A DNA stretch of 64,000 nt from Gigaspora margarita (GCA_009809945.1 WTPW01000608.1:283770-347769); one strand, 5' to 3'; positions 10,972-22,546 are shown, numbered from the stretch's first letter. The notes: a model not told the origin generated them from the sequence alone. Numbers and translations: made by a program.

Positions 10972-11110
10972 TGGAATGTAGGACGGCCGTAACGAATACC
11001 AGTATTCGCTACAGCGATCCATCCTATAAATATAGGACGGCCGTAACGAGCATTATAAAGCATTATACCGATATCATTTACAGCNATCCATCCTACATTA
11101 GAAGGAATGT
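10972..11110. repeat. Tandem pair of hairpin-like units
   Basis: Two units start TAGGACGGCCGTAACGA (10979 and about 11034) and end CAGC-ATCCATCCTA (about 11028 and 11096). Each unit is an imperfect inverted repeat (TAGGA...TCCTA), with CGGCCG in the stem. Related half-units flank the pair (GGAATGTAGG at 10974, AGAAGGAATGTGG at 11100). Confidence 0.6.
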
Positions 11111-11469
11111 GGATATTCTCAAAGAACACAAAATATTTTCTAAAATATTACAGCATTTCTGCTAAAGACNTCAAGAACGGGTAATAAAATGTGTAAAATT
11201 AATAACGTATATTATGGGGAAGGATAGTGACGAAAGAAAACGATATGGTATCAAAAATAAACGAATATTAAGGAAAATAAAAAAAATAAAGGGGAGAACG
11301 TAGCTGGTAGTGCATAGTGCAATAGTGAGTAAAAGGTTGAAAAGTGACCCCTTATATATCTTTTTTTTATCTGCCAACGTGTAAACACATACATACGCGT
11401 GTTGATAATCGACCAATAAAATTAATCTGCTGATCTGCTGATCTGCTAATCTGGGAATCTGCTAGGGAT
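11111..11469. other. Intergenic DNA with a short CTGCTGATCT repeat
   Basis: No gene seen. A 10-bp tandem repeat (AATCTGCTGATCTGCTGATC and variants) lies at about 11422-11464. Confidence 0.4.
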
Positions 11470-12075
11470 GCACCAGTCCTGAAAAAGACCGGTCCAGGGC
11501 CGGTCTTTTCAACTAGAGATTAGGCCCGTATAAAATTTCTACTCCGGATAACCGACCCGTATAACAAACTCTTAACCGGATAACAACCCGGTTAACTCGA
11601 ATAACCCGGTTAACCCGACTAACTGGTTAAGATATCAAAAAAAATCTTAGCATTCCTTATTATTAATTTACGAAAATCAAATAATAATTCGGAGTTCTTA
11701 ATTTAGGTCCAATTAAAAAAAGTTACAGTAATGAGCTATGTAAAAAGTTAGAACTGGCTAACGCTAATATAACGGTATATAATGCAAATAAATCGGGTTA
11801 TTTCACGACTTAAAAATATTCGAATCAAATAAACCCAACTTGGGTTCAAATGACATCGTGAATCGCATTTAATTTGATAAACCGGTTTGTTTTATTTATT
11901 TTCTAATTTCGATTTCTTATCTGGGTTAACCGGTTAACGAAGTTTCTACCCGGATAAGAGTGCTTATATGGGTTACCTGGGTAATCCTTATCCAGGCCTA
12001 ATCTCTATTTTCAACGGTTTCACAGTCTTATCGGTTCTGGTTTGGGACTGGTCCTGGACCGGTCCTTGTAGATAT
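11470..12075. repeat. GGACCGGTCC-rich inverted-repeat region split by a hAT-type element
   Basis: Left flank 11470-11513 and right flank 12008-12070 both carry ACCGGTCC/GGACCGGT blocks in inverse orientation. They look like the two arms of an older element that was opened by the 11514-12007 insertion. The outer ends and target duplication could not be fixed. Confidence 0.45.
11514..12007. mobile_element. hAT-type MITE, 494 bp
   Basis: The ends are TAGAGATTAGGCC and GGCCTAATCTCTA. The duplication TTTTCAAC is perfect (11506-11513, 12008-12015). Both arms carry many AACCCGGTTAACC/GGATAACC repeats. The TAGAGATT terminus resembles those of the 5846-5957 and 16981-17139 elements. Confidence 0.85.
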
Positions 12076-12213
12076 TCATATCACCCAATCCAATTGCTTG
12101 ATCAGGTGTAACACAGATCATGTGATGTTTGTTTACATCTGACAATAAGTAATTACGTCATTTATGACCAATAAGATTTACTCATTAAGGACCGTTTTGG
12201 GACCGCAGACGGA

Positions 12214-12400
12214 CCGGTTACACAATTGATAAAAGCTTTTTTTATATTGTTTTACAATACTTTTTTAGGAAGCTTGTGTAACTTAACCCTGCTATGAAAA
12301 ACAAAAAGTCTTCTAAGCAAACTTGAAGTATTCAAGCTGCGCTACAACATATTTCTTTAATCCCAGTTAATCCCACGCCGTTATGTTGCTACCTCTTAGT
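12214..12400. repeat. Dispersed repeat, copy 1
   Basis: It starts GTTACACAATTGATAAA and resembles 13372-13555 (same start, then TTTATA-TTTTA-AATACTTTTTT, GTAACTTAA and a TTAATCC segment). The nature of the element is unknown. Confidence 0.5.
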
Positions 12401-13017
12401 AAAGTTACGTTTAAAACGTATATAGTTCAAAGTATAAAACCACTTTGTTAACTAAATTTTGTATATAAAACGGTGAAAAAAAAAGTAAAACCAAGAGGTA
12501 ACGATTCAGTGAAGGTAAGGTAGTATACAAGCTTATTTAAGTTTATTTAATCATTACTATATATACTGTATATATAGAAATATTCCAATTATATAGTAAA
12601 TATTATTATAGATAATTAACTATATATAGTTTTTTTAATATCGTTTAGGTTATAATAAGAATCGACGTCAATTATCTACGCATTAATTGTATTAATATCT
12701 TCACTAATTATAATAGNCGTATTGTAGAGGTTATGTAAAATATATGGGTTTTGGATTAAATATAAGTTGATCGTATAATTATAAAAATTTTTATTACGGC
12801 ATATAGTAGAAATTAGTTGATTTAGTTATATATAAACGAATTAATAAAAAAAGCAAGTTTTCACGTCTTAATAACATTCAGAAAATTAATTTAAATTTAA
12901 AACTTAATATTTTTCTTGTTATTATAATTTTTTACTTTTTAATTTTTATTTTTTTCGCATTTTTTAATTATTTTTTATAATAATTTGATTGGTCGGAGCT
13001 TTTCGTAAGTGATCTGC
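12401..13017. other. AT-rich intergenic DNA
   Basis: No coding, RNA or element structure is recognised. Confidence 0.35.
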
Positions 13018-13674
13018 AGGTTGTGTAGCTGAGAACAAACAGGAGAGACCGTCCCAAATATGGGGGTGGCTAAAGCCAGGTGCGTTTATATGTTTTTGAT
13101 TATTTATTAAAATTAGGGTAAGGGTTAGTTAGGGTTAGGGTTAAGGCTTGTCTTATAAGTAAAATTGTCTTCCCGACATTTTTTATTAATGCTTCTAGAC
13201 AGGTTTAGACACTCTTTTCTTGTATTTTCAGCGTTTTTCACTTTTTTTCTTTGTTTTTGTCTCGTCAGGCTGATCCGTAAAGATCAAATTTTATGATTTG
13301 ATTGGCTTTTTATCACGTGAACGCACCTGGCTTTAGACGACCCCCAAATATGGAATTAATTATCTGAGTCACCCAAACGTTACACAATTGATAAACAATT
13401 TTTTTTATACGTTTTATAATACTTTTTTTTACAAAACTTTCAAAACTCTCGGGTAGCTTAACTTTTTAAAAATACAAGAAATTATTACGGATGAGTTAAT
13501 AATTTCACTTCACTTTATAACATATCTGCTTAATCCATTTTAATCCACCAACTTTTTTCTTGCAATCTGATTGGTCAATTTGCTAAAATTCATTATATAA
13601 TTGGTTGATAATCATGTGTAACCATACCCGGATCATTTCCATATTCAGGACAGTCCTCCCTGTTGCCGAGAACG
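13018..13674. mobile_element. Older inverted-repeat element (split)
   Basis: The left arm (13027-13063, ACAGGAGAGACCGTCCCAAA) is inverse to the right arm (about 13630-13670, TTCAGGACAGTCCTCCCTGT). A younger element occupies 13064-13345 and another adjoins at 13675. A copy of the GTTACACAATTGATAAA repeat (13372-13555) lies inside. The true ends could not be set. Confidence 0.45.
13064..13345. mobile_element. MITE, 282 bp, with TTAGGG core
   Basis: The ends are GGGTGGCTAAAGCCAGGTGC and GCACCTGGCTTTAGACGACC followed by CCC. The duplication AAATATGG is perfect (13056-13063, 13346-13353). The core has TTAGGGTTAGGG-like repeats (13116-13144), then a segment with GACATTTTTTATTAATGC and GGCTGATCCG-AAAGATC that recurs in other elements here. 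Confidence 0.8.
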
Positions 13675-13975
13675 GGGCTTTACTTATTTGTGCCGGTAAT
13701 ACAAACTCCTAAAAAGGCAACTACCAATCAGTGAGGTCGAATTTTGATCGTTCCGGATCAGCCCGACATGAATTCCGAACATGTGCAAAAGAAGAAAAAA
13801 GCGAAAATACGCCAAAACTAGTGTTTAAATCGACCTTTTTGCACCAATTAAAAATGTCCTATACCTCCTAACCCTAACCTTCTAACCCTAACTTTGCGTT
13901 TTTACACACTTTGTTTATTTACAAAATTAAATTTCCTTTTTTGGGTTGTATTACCGGCACAAATAAGTAAATCCC
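13675..13975. mobile_element. MITE, 301 bp, with the TTAGGG core reversed
   Basis: The ends are GGGCTTTACTTATTTGTGCC and GGCACAAATAAGTAAATCCC. The duplication CGAGAACG is perfect (13667-13674, 13976-13983). The core is the same as in 13064-13345 but inverted (TTCCGGATCAGCC, AAAAATGTCC, then CCTAACCCTAACC). Confidence 0.85.
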
Positions 13976-14033
13976 CGAGAACGGTCCCCTTGGATGATTC
14001 AGCTACATAGTTCTGTAGTTATCCCACAAAAAA

Positions 14034-14252
14034 TTGTGTAACGTAAAATCACGCTTTTTATAATTTTTCATAAGTTTCTCGTCTATTGCGCATTAACAAA
14101 AAAAATTCCTTGCAACATTTTGGTATTAGCAGTACTCTAACCAAACGCCTAACCCAAACCCTAACTACAGAACTACTCGATTTATTACTTTAATTTCCGT
14201 CGCCTTATTTGATTGTTTTGTTTGTTTTGATTTTCACGTTACACCTGATCTC
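14034..14252. mobile_element. Probable inverted-repeat element with CCCTAAC tract
   Basis: The ends are GTGTAACGTAAAATCACG and, inverted, GTGTAACGTGAAAATCA. The interior includes TAACCCAAACCCTAAC. No clear target duplication. Confidence 0.5.
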
Positions 14253-14905
14253 AAAATTTGACTGGTTGTGGCACGAAAATCACATGACTAGAAAATTTTT
14301 GTGAGATAGCTACTACCTTCAGGAAAAGGGTAACATGATCAGGAAAGTTCAAACTAACGTTTATTTTTGCCAAAAATCGAAATTCAGTATAAAAAAAAAC
14401 CACCTTTTAGTGCATTAACAAGAAATTTCCGCTGAGCAATTTTACCCTAACAATAATGACTTTAAATCATTTTTGCTGCGCCACAAATCTGGCACACATT
14501 CTCAAAATACAAGCCTGTGATTGGCTAAAAATGACGTCATTAATTTTAGACATTTTAGACCCAGGATTATATTTTTTCAAAAGTTAAGATTTCTCAATAT
14601 CAGCATAGTCAATTTTGATGTTTAGAATTATTTTCAAAGTAAAACATTATAACTTAAATAGAATGTAAATATAAGCTTTATAGCGATAGAAGATATTTTA
14701 CAAATTATTATTTCATGATTGATAAACCCAATATTTTTTATACATCAAATTTTTTGTATATTACTAGATACAATGAAAATTTAAGAAAATTAAAAATTTG
14801 AAAATTTTTACTTTTAAGCGAAATAATTAGATTTATTCGTAAAAAAAAAATGCTGAATTTTGGAGTGATGAATGATCACTAATTTGAAAAGCATGATAAA
14901 ATAAG
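14253..14905. other. Intergenic DNA
   Basis: A degenerate relative of the 14034 element may lie at 14330-14460 (GTGCATTAACAAGAAA). Otherwise nothing is recognised. Confidence 0.3.
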
Positions 14906-14909
14906 ATAT

Positions 14910-15868
14910 TTAGGGTGTTCTCAAGCTGCACGCTCGATGTGACTAGCTAGTGATCGTAATAGTGCACAACCACTATGACGTTATAAATTAGACCATTTTT
15001 GAGAACCGATGTATGGGATCATATGGTTGAAATATGCTCACGTATCTACCTCGTTGTGATTAATTTATGATCGTGTTGATGCTCAAGTATTGCAATAAAT
15101 GGAATATTGATTGAAATTGATGTTTGAACAAACATCTTTGCCATATTACCATTTAGCGATTATCATGTTTTTACAAGATCGAAACAAAAAAAAGCGAAAA
15201 TGATGAATCTACAGAAACATAAAACACCATCTACGACAATTCCAAGTTCTATTCCTTTTTCTGACATTACTACAATCCAACAGAAAAATAAAACGTCAAC
15301 TCCAGTAATTTCGGTTCTTATTTCTCAATTTTCAGACTTCACGAACTTTCATATGTTACTACAACCAAACTATTCGACCAAACTTTTTCTGAATCCCACA
15401 GCGACTAATAAATTAGATAGTGAATACGATGAAGTAATTCATATAAACATTTTTAAATTGTGTTTATATATTTTTCATTAATATTAATAAAGTATTAAAT
15501 TGTATTGTTAGATTTTTAGCATAAGCAATAAGGCGATAATTCGTTTACATTGATAACGATTTTGAAATCCATAATGTAAAGAGGTAAATACTTGAACCAT
15601 TGTTTTTTCTAATAAATCAATGAAAAATTTCGACTAATTAGAGCAACTCTGTGAAAAAAAGGACGCCTGGGCCTCCATCTCTTGTTGATTGGAATAATAA
15701 ATACCCTTGATCGGTTAAACGATCTTCCGCTAATGAAAATTTTCTCTTTGATGTATTTATTCATTGGAACAATCAGTACAATCGATTCGTTAAACTATTT
15801 TTTTTATTAATTAAAATTTGTCCTCAGACCCATTCCGACAGATTGACTAAGGGACTTGAGAACACACT
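14910..15868. mobile_element. Possible inverted-repeat element, about 0.96 kb
   Basis: GGGTGTTCTCAAG on the left and CTTGAGAACACACTG on the right are inverse. No target duplication is found. An open stretch of 93 codons (15200-15481, +) is rich in Ser, Thr and Pro and has no recognised domain. It may be a captured gene fragment or chance. Confidence 0.4.
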
Positions 15869-16395
15869 GACGCATTGTTGTTACTAAATATTTGTCGGGA
15901 CAATCACATGATCATCCGGAGCACAACCTTTGTACACATTTACGGTATGCAATAGAAATTATCGTTATTGATGACTTATTTCGAAACAAATAAGTCGCTA
16001 ATTTTATTCAAAGATTAGATATCTGATCATTTGAATAGTCCTATTCCCACTGAAATTAGTTGTAATTTTTAGATTTGATAGAACTTAGATCTAGGTAAGC
16101 AGCAAAAAAAAAAAAAACTGATGAAAAATGCAAATATTTTGTTTGGCTAAATTAATCTCAACGGTCAGGCGTAATGTCAGAAAATTTTCAGGGTAATGAT
16201 TTAATTAAGGGATGCAAGTTGCAGCACATATAAATTTATGACGATCTATAGGTTTTGTGAAAAAAGACAGTTTTCACTTCTAAGCTAACATCTATATCAT
16301 GCAATATAACTAGTATTCTTTATTATAATAAAAATTTTTGTTATTTTATATTTATATATTATCTATATTTTTCCTTTTACATCAAAAACCTTTGA
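15869..16395. other. Intergenic DNA
   Basis: Nothing recognised apart from A runs. Confidence 0.3.
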
Positions 16396-16545
16396 AGTAT
16401 CTTATTTTGAAAATGGCGTTTTGACTTATGACCTTTTTTTTTATTGGTATCTAATATGACCAGATGACTATGACCAAAAGTCATATGATTATATGACCAA
16501 GGTCATATAGGAAGAAATGGTATGACATAGGTCATCGGCCAACAC
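16396..16545. repeat. Cluster of ATGACC/GGTCAT repeats
   Basis: TATGACC and its inverse GGTCATA occur about eight times within 150 bp (for example GACTATGACCAAAAGTCATA). It looks like one end of an element ending in CCAACACTGG, whose partner end is not visible. Confidence 0.45.
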
Positions 16546-16869
16546 TGGTTCTCTATACCCATATAGTTCAGTGACCAGTTTAAATTTTAGATTATAAAAA
16601 ACCGGTCCCTCAGGGAAAGATCAATCGTGATTTTTCTCGGCATTTTTCTGTAAATGTCAGATACTGGGAAATATTTATGGGATTTAATATTTCGGGATTA
16701 TAATTTGCAATAATGCAATTTATATTTGTCTGATGCATAGCATTTACAAAGCGATCTTGGATTCTTTTTCCCTATAAAAAAAAATGCTAAACTTCACAGT
16801 TGCCTTACATGTACGTTAAACTCCATTATAAAAATTGTAAAAATACATGCAGTATATGTAAAATATAAT
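16546..16869. other. Intergenic DNA downstream of the zinc-ribbon gene
   Basis: AT-rich; no element or RNA seen. Confidence 0.3.
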
Positions 16870-19690
16870 CTAATCCTTGCCATCTAATTTAGTGTTTACT
16901 TCAATAATTAACCCATCAAATGAATTTGAAAAAGAATGATGTGCCAATAGAACCACTATTGGTATTATTAAAAACTCTACTAGAGATTGGAACCGTTTAA
17001 CCGTTTAAAAATTGCTCTATAGTTCCGGGCAGAATTATTTTGGTCGTGGGCTGGAATTATTTGAAAGTCGGCCAAATTAAACGGTTAAACAGTTAAACGA
17101 TTAAACGATTAAGAAAATTTTAGGCGGTTCCAATCCCTAAACTCTATGTCAACTTTCTCTTTTTTACCATATTTTTTTCCTTGGTTTCCTTGGGGTCTTG
17201 AAACAATCAGAAAAAATTTAATCGGGCGCGGTGGTGAAGAAACAGAGCATGATGGTAAAGAAAAATGACCAACTTCTATCAATTCATTATACAAGTTATC
17301 TTTATCTCCTGGCTTAATACTGTTCCGAATGTTCAGGACTTGCAGGTTGTCCTTTATGATAACCTGTGAAAACGAAACACAATGAATAGGATGCTAAAGA
17401 GAAATGGAACAATAACTACAAGAATAAAAATTGTTTCTGACCTTATAATGATAAATTGATACTAGAAGCTTAAGAAAAGATCTTACTCCCATTTCTGAAA
17501 TTTTGCTATCTACATTATGAGATAGAGGATCTTTGCGAAAAATGCAAATCAACCCACAAGCACGCTATAACCTAGCAAATTGGATCCATAATCCAAGATG
17601 TAAAATTTTACTTGAATTTTAGATGCTTTCTGATCATCATAATCTACGGCCTTCATTAGATCAGCATACATGTTACGAAGAGTCTTCAGCATTTTGAATG
17701 TCTCAAGAAGATACTTCTGGTCTGAAGCACCTGAATAGGATCTTGCTCCTTCGATGGCTCCAACTTAAAAAAGTTTGTCAATGGTATATATTATCCCGTC
17801 AATTTTACGACCAGTGAGCTTTCTTGTACATGTATTTGCTTTTCGACCACGGTTCTTCCTGTTTGCACTACTCAGTGATGGAGCATCGGTTCTATGAGCA
17901 GTGATAAATAAATTATATTTAAAAAAAGCAAAGTTTATGATAAGCATTATACAGTTAAATGAATATCAATATTATTTATTTTCATTCAAATTTGCATTTT
18001 TTCACATTCGCTATCATTAAGATTTTCCTTGATTGAAATCTGATCATTTGTAGAACTGACGTTTTTTGATTCTAAATTCCATTAAATATAAAGAATTGCA
18101 ACCAATTTCATTGAGCAGTAATTTGCAAACCGCATTTTTGATTGTTGAAGCATCTTAGACAATTAAATAATTCACTATCAATATAATTAAAACCTTTTAA
18201 TATCGGTGCCTAGTTGGATGTCCCTAATACAGAAATCAATGCACGTTCCGAAAAGTGCGACCGTGAACCAATCTTCATATTGGCTCCTAATTAATGGAGC
18301 ATCCACATTTTCATACAGGTTGCAAAGTGTTCGCAAGGTCATTTGGATCCATTCTCGTTCGTAATGTTTGTTAACATCATATTCTTCCTTCTCTTTAAGG
18401 TATAGCGCTATTATTACGGCACGTAACTCCTTTAAAATTTTTTTCCTGTATTTCGTTAGCTCTTTTGCAATCTCATGTGGAATCGGTGGAATCCTTATTG
18501 GATCTTTTGTTAATTCTTTCCACTCCTCCTCGTCAAATAACGTTTTGATATCCTCATCGTCAAAGTCAACAAGTGTCTGGAATAGCCTCATAAGCCATGC
18601 AAAAGGCAACCTTAGCAACTTTTGGAAGAGTATTATCATCTTCGTCCCTATCATCTACATCATTTTCCTCATCCGTATCAGGTTCATCCTCAGACGATAC
18701 AATTTTTGTTCCACAGTACGGACAAAATATGATTAATTCAAAGTTATTAATCTAAAGAATTAAAAAAAAAATTATTTTTATCTATTGCAATAGCAAAATT
18801 TAATTTATTATTGTATTTACCTCCGCGCCACAATTTAGGCAATAAGGAAGTTCATCTCGCTTATACTCCATTTTAGGATCAATCTACAAAAAGTGAAGGC
18901 GAGATAAGGAATATATACCCCTGAATTATCTACTATTATAGTTGAACAATTCACTTTAAAATATAAAATGCTATACCTCACACTTCTTATCTTCCATTTC
19001 ATCTTCCAATTTTTGCAAAAAAGATTGGACAGTTTTTTTTCGGCGGGTCTCTAAAAAAAAATCGCTGATTTCTCCACTCAAGTCCTACAGAAATGCAAAG
19101 CAATAAGAAATGACAATAAAAACATTAAAATAACATTGGCAGTAACGCATACTTACATAGTTATTTATGTATCTGGCATTCTTCCTATTCTCAACATCAT
19201 CCTCCGTTGCGCTTTGAAATATGTTTCGAGTTTTACTAGTTTTTCTTTTCCTTTTCTAAAATAGAATATTGTATAATGTGCATATAAATAATTTTCTGGT
19301 AACAAGATGATTTTTATACCTACTTTTGCATCTTTTTGTATTATTTCAAACAGGATATCTCCAATAATGTTCAGATATTCCGTCTTCTAATAAGAGATTT
19401 GAAAATAAGCTTGTTAGTTTGTATTAAGAAGTTACTGCTAGACACAATAAAAAAAAAAATAAAATTATGCAATTATCGTTTTATTGAAACTGCGAATGCG
19501 CTGTACAATACCAGATTCAACGCCTTCGATTTTTGTAACATCAGCTAGGCTTTGAATGTATTGACTAAAGACTTGCTGTGCTGTCACTGTTGGATTACTC
19601 GCGTATTCCAATTCTGTAAATTTTTTAATGTCATTCCACCACTTCAAGGAAGTTACAGAGAAAAACTTGTTGATTCCAGTGTGTGGTTAG
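16870..19690 (-). pseudogene. Zinc-ribbon protein of unknown function, multi-exon, broken
   Basis: Exons are readable on the minus strand with intron-like gaps. In order: KWWNDIKKFTELEYASNPTV (near 19640-19580); a segment with IIGDILFEIIQKDAKV (about 19375-19320); basic KRKRKTSKT (19258-19230); DLSGEISDFFLETRRKK (about 19085-19035); LPYCLNCGAE (about 18862-18833) then LIIFCPYCGTKI (about 18730-18695), which together form a C-x2-C/C-x2-C zinc ribbon. An acidic stretch follows, then a 150-codon block (18600-18187) with WIQMTLRTLCNLYENV, a basic segment RKNRGRKANT (17857-17828), and VGAIEGARSYSG (17765-17730). The C-terminal exon ran to a stop at 16870-16872. I remember this architecture as a large family in Rhizophagus, but its function is unknown to me. 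Lesions are a TAA between DKLF and VGAIEG (17767), a frame change near 18610 that could be an intron, and a 159-bp MITE in the last exon (16981-17139) that introduces an early stop. The 5' end is unclear. Confidence 0.6.
16981..17139. mobile_element. hAT-type MITE, 159 bp, inserted in a coding exon
   Basis: The ends are TAGAGATTGGAACCG and CGGTTCCAATCCCTA. The 8-bp flanks AACTCTAC (16973-16980) and AACTCTAT (17140-17147) differ at one base. The interior consists of AAACGGTTAAAC repeats. On the minus strand the host frame resumes beyond it (LIIPIVVLLAHH) and stops at 16870. Confidence 0.8.
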
Positions 19691-19699
19691 CAAAATCTT

Positions 19700-20340
19700 G
19701 CGTCCAGTACAAACTTATCAAGCTTATTCATCTATGTTGAACAAAAATCAAGCTTGATTAATTCTAGTAATCTGCAGATATTCGCTACCATTACACTTGG
19801 TAGCCCTCATCTGAGTACAAGTTATTCAGCCACATTATGTATATTGAGACACATAATGTTCGCAGGCAATCCTTCACGTTGCAACTAGGCGCTCTTTGTG
19901 TTGAACAATTATTAAGCACGGTTGCGGGCCTCCTGCAATACAGGCGAACACTCTCCCAAACGTGAACTCTTTCCGCAGTCTCTTCTCTTACACGTGTATT
20001 GAACACGGAAGATTTGCATGTAAACCCTGGGGCGTTAGCGACCAGCATCCATTCTGTTCAAGGACATCAAGCTGTCTGACAAAGCAGGTCACCTTTTGTG
20101 TTGAACTACCAGATAGGGCTTTGTGGTCCCCATGCAACAAAAGAGGTGCGTGTACGCTGTAAAAAGAATTAGTATTAAATAATACTTAACTATGGATCTT
20201 GAAATCGAAAGTGTAGAATGAAATTTAAAAATGACTGAAAAAATTTTTGAGAAATCGACTTGGTAATGTTTGCAACTGCATTAATACTTCATAATTACTC
20301 AAAAATGAAAATTCTGAACACGCGTGTCCAGGCGCAGTAA
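19700..20340. other. Unassigned DNA including a GC-richer island
   Basis: 19800-20165 has clearly higher GC than its surroundings (many CGC, GCG and CCTGG words). It contains two copies of TTTGTGTTGAAC (19891 and 20096). Open stretches of 85 codons (minus, 19791-20048) and 66 codons (plus, 19962-20162) overlap antisense, and neither has a domain I recognise. Possibly foreign or captured sequence. Confidence 0.35.
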
Positions 20341-20348
20341 TGTAGCGC

Positions 20349-21372
20349 CAGGGACATGGAAAAATTTGGAATTATTTCAACATTGTTACCAATCAAATAA
20401 TCAGAGATCACATTTTCAGCACATGATATAAACAGATGGTGAACTACGCAGACAATCAACAAGCGTAATTCATATATTATTATTTCTATTATAGTTTAAC
20501 TTCGAAGTAAAATAAGTCGCGTTTTAGAAGAATAAAATCTTCACCCAGCTTATAAAACAATTTACAAGCATAGAAACTTTATTAGAAAAATTTTTAATAA
20601 GAAGTTACATATTCTTTATTAATATTCTTAAACTTTTATCATACATAATAAAACAATTTCTATTGAATTAAATATCTTTTGAAGAATATACATCTTTTGA
20701 AACAGTCTGTAAAGGTTATAATAAAATCAATGAGTTAATTATTTAAATAACAGATAATAAAAACTGAAACAATGTTGAACTTTGTGAATTGAGCAGTAAA
20801 AAATATACTTTTATTATTTCTTACTATAGAGTAGATAGTACTTCAACTGTTAAAATAATGACCTTTTCCAGTGTGATGCAGCATGATGCAGCACGATGCA
20901 ACTTCAGTTTCTTGAAAAGACGTTCTCTACAAAGCTATTTTATTAGTAAAGTATTGTGTAATTGGATTGGTTTTTTTAAAGTTTACTTATACCCAAAAAT
21001 TTTGGTTTATACTACCGTTCTATATAAATACTCATGTAATATCGATTCCAGAAATCATCAGAATCAAAAGTCCTCCATGCTAAAATTACTGTATAACAAT
21101 AAAACTGAACTTGCGGCAATCACAAGTCAGAATTCTGAAATTTGCCAAATTTTGTTTTATGTATAATGTTACACACTCTCTGATTGGTTCAACATAAGTC
21201 CCAAATCACATAAATTTTAAAATTGACCAAAAATTTGGATATTATTTGGATATTCATAGGCCAAAATTTGGAAAATTTGGAGTTAGGATTAAAAATTTTG
21301 AAATTTTAAAATTGGAGACCAAAATTTGAAAAATTTTGAAAAATTTTGTTTCCAAATTTTTCCACATCCATG
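20349..21372. mobile_element. Non-autonomous hAT-type element, 1024 bp
   Basis: The left end is CAGGGACATGGAAAAATTTG; the right end inverted is CATGGATGTGGAAAAATTTG. The flanks TGTAGCGC (20341-20348) and TGTAGTGC (21373-21380) match at 7 of 8 positions. AAAATTTGG repeats crowd the right arm. The internal open stretch (20789-21166) has no known domain. Termini resemble those of 5232-5598. Confidence 0.75.
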
Positions 21373-21439
21373 TGTAGTGCAGTAAATATTTACTGTATTT
21401 TAACAATTATATAATCAACATTAACTTGAGATAAATTTA

Positions 21440-21900
21440 AAATAGATCTTGCTGGAAAATTTTTAATCTGTGAAATTTTAGTTTTACTATGATACCAGAA
21501 AAAAGCTTATATACCTTTTCAGCTCTTTTTCTCCTCTTTCACAAAGCATCATCAGTAAATTCTATTTTTGGAATTTCTTTTCTGGCCTTATTTTTCAGTA
21601 TAACAACTGGCACCTACTTTACTATAAATAGCTTTTAACTCCTTCTACCATTTATATATAGTTTTACCAAAATTGAAATAACTTTTAATAAGTTCTTTTG
21701 TTGTATCTTCATTTTTAGATTCTGTGTGGTCAATCTTATTGGAAAGTTGCAAAAAATTACTGCTAATTATGTTTACTTTTTCTGAAACTTTGCTAATACC
21801 AGAAGTATCAGTTGATATTCTTTGATAATTTTTTTTTAATATAGATGATTCTTTTTTTTGCATGTATGAATTGTGTGCCAGGTTATGCATATTGCTAATT
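21440..21900 (-). pseudogene. C-terminal fragment of an expanded-family protein
   Basis: The minus strand shows an open stretch (21890-21645) with many Ser, Lys and Glu. A frameshifted continuation follows (21600-21460) that reads ARKEIPKIEFTDDAL, then KRRKRAEKVYKLFSGI. This basic, C-terminal-looking region resembles, from memory, the ends of a repeated protein family in Rhizophagus. No catalytic domain is present. Stops and frame changes make it a remnant. Confidence 0.4.
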
Positions 21901-22261
21901 ATAGATCGTCAATTAACCTGATATTCATCCAAAATGGTTATAGTGGTATCAGCCAATTATATTTATGCATTAAAATTTTTGTTAATCATTCAAATATTTA
22001 AAAGCAATTTAGCATAATTTGAAATATTTTAGTTTATTAAAATTGACCAGATAATCAACAAATATTAAAAGTCTTTTTTTTTTAATTAGTACTTTTCAAT
22101 TATCAATATAAATCTTTACTGCAATAAAACTTAAATAGCCTGACCAGCTAATTGTAAATTATTAAACTTTCATTATTTTAAGAAATACTGAATTGCATTC
22201 TTAATTTTAAATAATATTATACTAGAACATATACATAAATAATTTCAAAAATTATATATTG

Positions 22262-22546
22262 CACCTGTGGTGTTCAACACCAGTAATATGAAATTTGTGT
22301 AACATGCAAATCAAAATAAAAACAAAAAGTAAATTTTGATTAATTTTAGGGTTAGGGTTAAGGCCTGGAATGGAGCAGGGTTATAGGTTATACCAAAATT
22401 TCACAAGTAATTTTTTTTATTAGAGCCTCAAAGATGATTTCATAAATGATATAGTCATTTTTTAAAAATTTGTGTTACACCTAATTTTCACATTATACTG
22501 CAGCTTATAATAAAAATTATAGTGGTGTTGAACACCAGTGGTGTGA
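22262..22546. mobile_element. MITE with hairpin termini and a TTAGGG tract
   Basis: Both ends carry the perfect palindrome TGGTGTTCAACACCA (left 22268-22282; right has the same word inverted at about 22525-22539). The interior has TTTTAGGGTTAGGGTTAAGG and a second inverted pair GTGTAAC/GTTACAC. No clear target duplication. Confidence 0.6.
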
